Source: Palsa-504 sp963769715
GTDB lineage: Bacteria; Actinomycetota; Actinomycetes; Streptosporangiales; Streptosporangiaceae
NCBI GenBank assembly: GCA_963769715.1
Contig: CAVYNE010000046.1
Location: forward strand, 62,001-126,000
Reading direction: 5' to 3'
DNA length: 64,000 nt
Shown: in pieces, positions 62,560 through 64,000 of the stretch
Numbering within the stretch: the stretch's first letter is position 1
Layout: every line of letters starts with the position of its first letter
The notes under the pieces: generated by a model
Seen by the model: only the letters and a program-made list of their open reading frames with translations
Databases searched by the model: none
What the model was told of the DNA's origin: nothing
Program-made: the position numbers and the translations under genes

Positions 62560-64000
62560 TGGCCGACGACCTCTTCAGCCTCCTGCCGGCCTTCGACCAG
62601 CTCCGCGACGCGGAGGTCGGCGGCCCGCTGCGGGCCCTGCTCGGCGTGATCAGCGATCAGGTCGCCACGCTCGAGGCGGACATCGCCCAGCTCTACGCCG
62701 ACTGGTTCATCGAGACCTGCCAGGACTGGCTCGTGCCCTACTTCGCCGACCTGGTCGACGTCGCCCTCGGCCCCGCCGTCGGGGCGTCGGCAACCGGCGC
62801 GCTTGATCCCCTGGACGCGGCCAGCCGCCGCAGCCAGGTCGCCAACGCCATCCGTGACCGGCGCGCCAGGGGAACGCTTGCCGCCATCGAGCGTTTCGCG
62901 ACCGACACCACCGACTGGCCATGCCGGGCGATCGAGTACGCGCAGCTGGTGTCCATTACCCAGTCCATCCGCTACCCGGATCTCGGCCGGGGTGCCACGA
63001 TGGCCATCGGGGATGCCGACGCCCTGGAAGCGTTCGGCACTCCGTTCTCCCCCGCCGCCGAAACCGCGGACGTGCGGCGCATCTCCTCACACCGCACCCG
63101 GGGGACGCACAACCTGCCCTCTATCGGGCTTGTCGCCTGGCGCCTCGTCGCCGACGGCGTCGACCACGCTCCCGCCGTCTGCGTGAACGACGACAACCAT
63201 TTCACCTTTGACGTCCTGGGCCGTGACACCCAGCTGTGCGTCCTTCCCAGTCCCCGGATGCCCGGCCGGCAACCGGCCGGCGACCTCGACGTCCCGACCC
63301 CCATTCAGCCGGCTCGCCCTGGACCGCCGGCTCGAGGACTACTACGGCGAAGCCCGCAGCTTCTGCGTATACCGGGACCGCTCCGCTGTCGACCGCGGAC
63401 AGATCGTCGCCGCCGACCTGAGCCGGTGGCGGTACCGGCTCGCCCCACGCCAGGTCGCCATCGACCCGGTGCTCGGGCGGATCGCCTTCCCGGTGCGCGA
63501 TGTCCCCGAGGGAGGCGTCTTCGTGAGCTACCGCCGTCTGACCGTCGGCGGCCTCGGCGGCGGGCAGTACCCGCGGTCCCTGGCCGCGCCCGCCGCCGCG
63601 CTCTACCAGGTCAGCATGACCGGACACGGCGGATACGCCAGCGTCGGCGCGGCGTTCGCCGCCTGGCGGGACGACCAGGCGGCCGGGAAGGCCGACGTCG
63701 ATGCCACCATCGAGATCCTCGACAACGGTGTCTACGAAGAGGCGCACCACTTTGAGCTCCGGCCCGGAGAGACCCTCGAAATCCGGGGCGCCGACGGTCA
63801 CCGGCCGGTATTGCGCCCGGTCGGCGAAGACAGCGACCGGCCCGAGACGCTACGCGTGGTCGGGATGCGCCACGGAGAGGATCCGCCGGACCGCCCGAAG
63901 ACGGGGGGCCGGCGGGCACGGCGCGGCGGCCAGAACCAGACGGCCGCCGGGCCGGGCGGACCGAAGGACGATGAGGCCCCGACGCCGCGGACCGCCCAGG
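62559..64000 (+). CDS. eCIS tail protein (phage tail protein I-like start), frameshifted at about 63306, runs off window
   Basis: From the ATG at 62559: LFSLLPAFDQLRDAEVGGPL, DIAQLYADWFIETCQDWLVP and YFADLVDVALG are the tail-I-type start, then RRSQVANAIRDRRARGTLAA and an IEYAQLVSITQ strand. After VPTPI the frame has one extra C near 63306: removing it gives SRLALDRRLEDYYGEARSFC, VYRDRSAVDRGQIVAADLSR, AIDPVLGRIAFPVRDVPEGG and an open frame to base 64000. Uncorrected, the protein ends at 63755 in Arg/Pro-rich nonsense. Probably a baseplate or fibre attachment protein. The end becomes Gly/Arg-rich. The tape measure and effectors would lie further right. Confidence 0.8.

Overview
The window is very GC-rich and read almost entirely as overlapping, GTG/TTG-tolerant operons, with a DprE1-type oxidase, a MenB, a rifampicin phosphotransferase and LuxR/MalT-type giant regulators. 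This points to a soil actinomycete (Actinomycetota, filamentous type). I cannot name a genus from sequence alone. No rRNA, tRNA or CRISPR array was recognised.

Layout. 1-13.3 kb is mostly ordinary metabolism and envelope genes: a partial dprE1-like gene, a secreted phosphodiester glycosidase, a small toxin-antitoxin (TA) pair, a Gfo/Idh oxidoreductase, a BlaI-type repressor, a 2-oxoglutarate/Fe(II) oxygenase, menB, an APC amino-acid permease, a BASS-type transporter, and a tight three-gene carbohydrate operon (GT4 glycosyltransferase, (alpha/alpha)6-type protein, GH130 phosphorylase). 13.3-15.2 kb is decayed DNA (frameshifted lipoprotein, IS4 transposase stub). 15.2-27.4 kb holds a secreted beta-propeller protein, an internally duplicated membrane protein, two VapBC-like modules, a rifampicin phosphotransferase, an aldo/keto reductase and the nickel-pincer cofactor genes larE-larB-larC.

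27.5-37.7 kb is a defence-type island on the minus strand: a YefM-YoeB module, a complete type II Wadjet anti-plasmid system (jetA-jetB-jetC-jetD, the SMC-like JetC and the DUF2399 nuclease JetD) and a Phd/RelE module lying between two integrase-type transposase remnants, the second fused to the broken start of a polX gene. jetA carries an in-frame TAG. 37.7-41.5 kb is again partly decayed (cupin gene, frameshifted HD-type/LuxR regulator, wrecked LuxR regulator, esterase fragment).

41.9 kb to the end is one co-directional run: a 967-residue LuxR/MalT regulator, two tandemly duplicated DUF4242 (SCO4226-like) genes, then an extracellular/cytoplasmic contractile injection system (eCIS) of the Streptomyces/Afp/PVC type: sheath, tube, zinc-ribbon baseplate protein, Pro/Ala-rich protein, DUF4255 cap protein, AAA+ ATPase, small protein, Afp7-like and LysM-like proteins, spike/hub proteins, gp25-like wedge, two baseplate-J-like proteins and the start of a tail protein that runs off the window. 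Most junctions overlap by a few bases, so regulator, DUF4242 genes and injection machine are probably co-translated.

Four genes are broken by one base (lipoprotein, jetA, HD/LuxR regulator, tail protein). Whether this is true decay or sequencing error cannot be decided from one sequence and matters for calling the Wadjet and eCIS loci functional.
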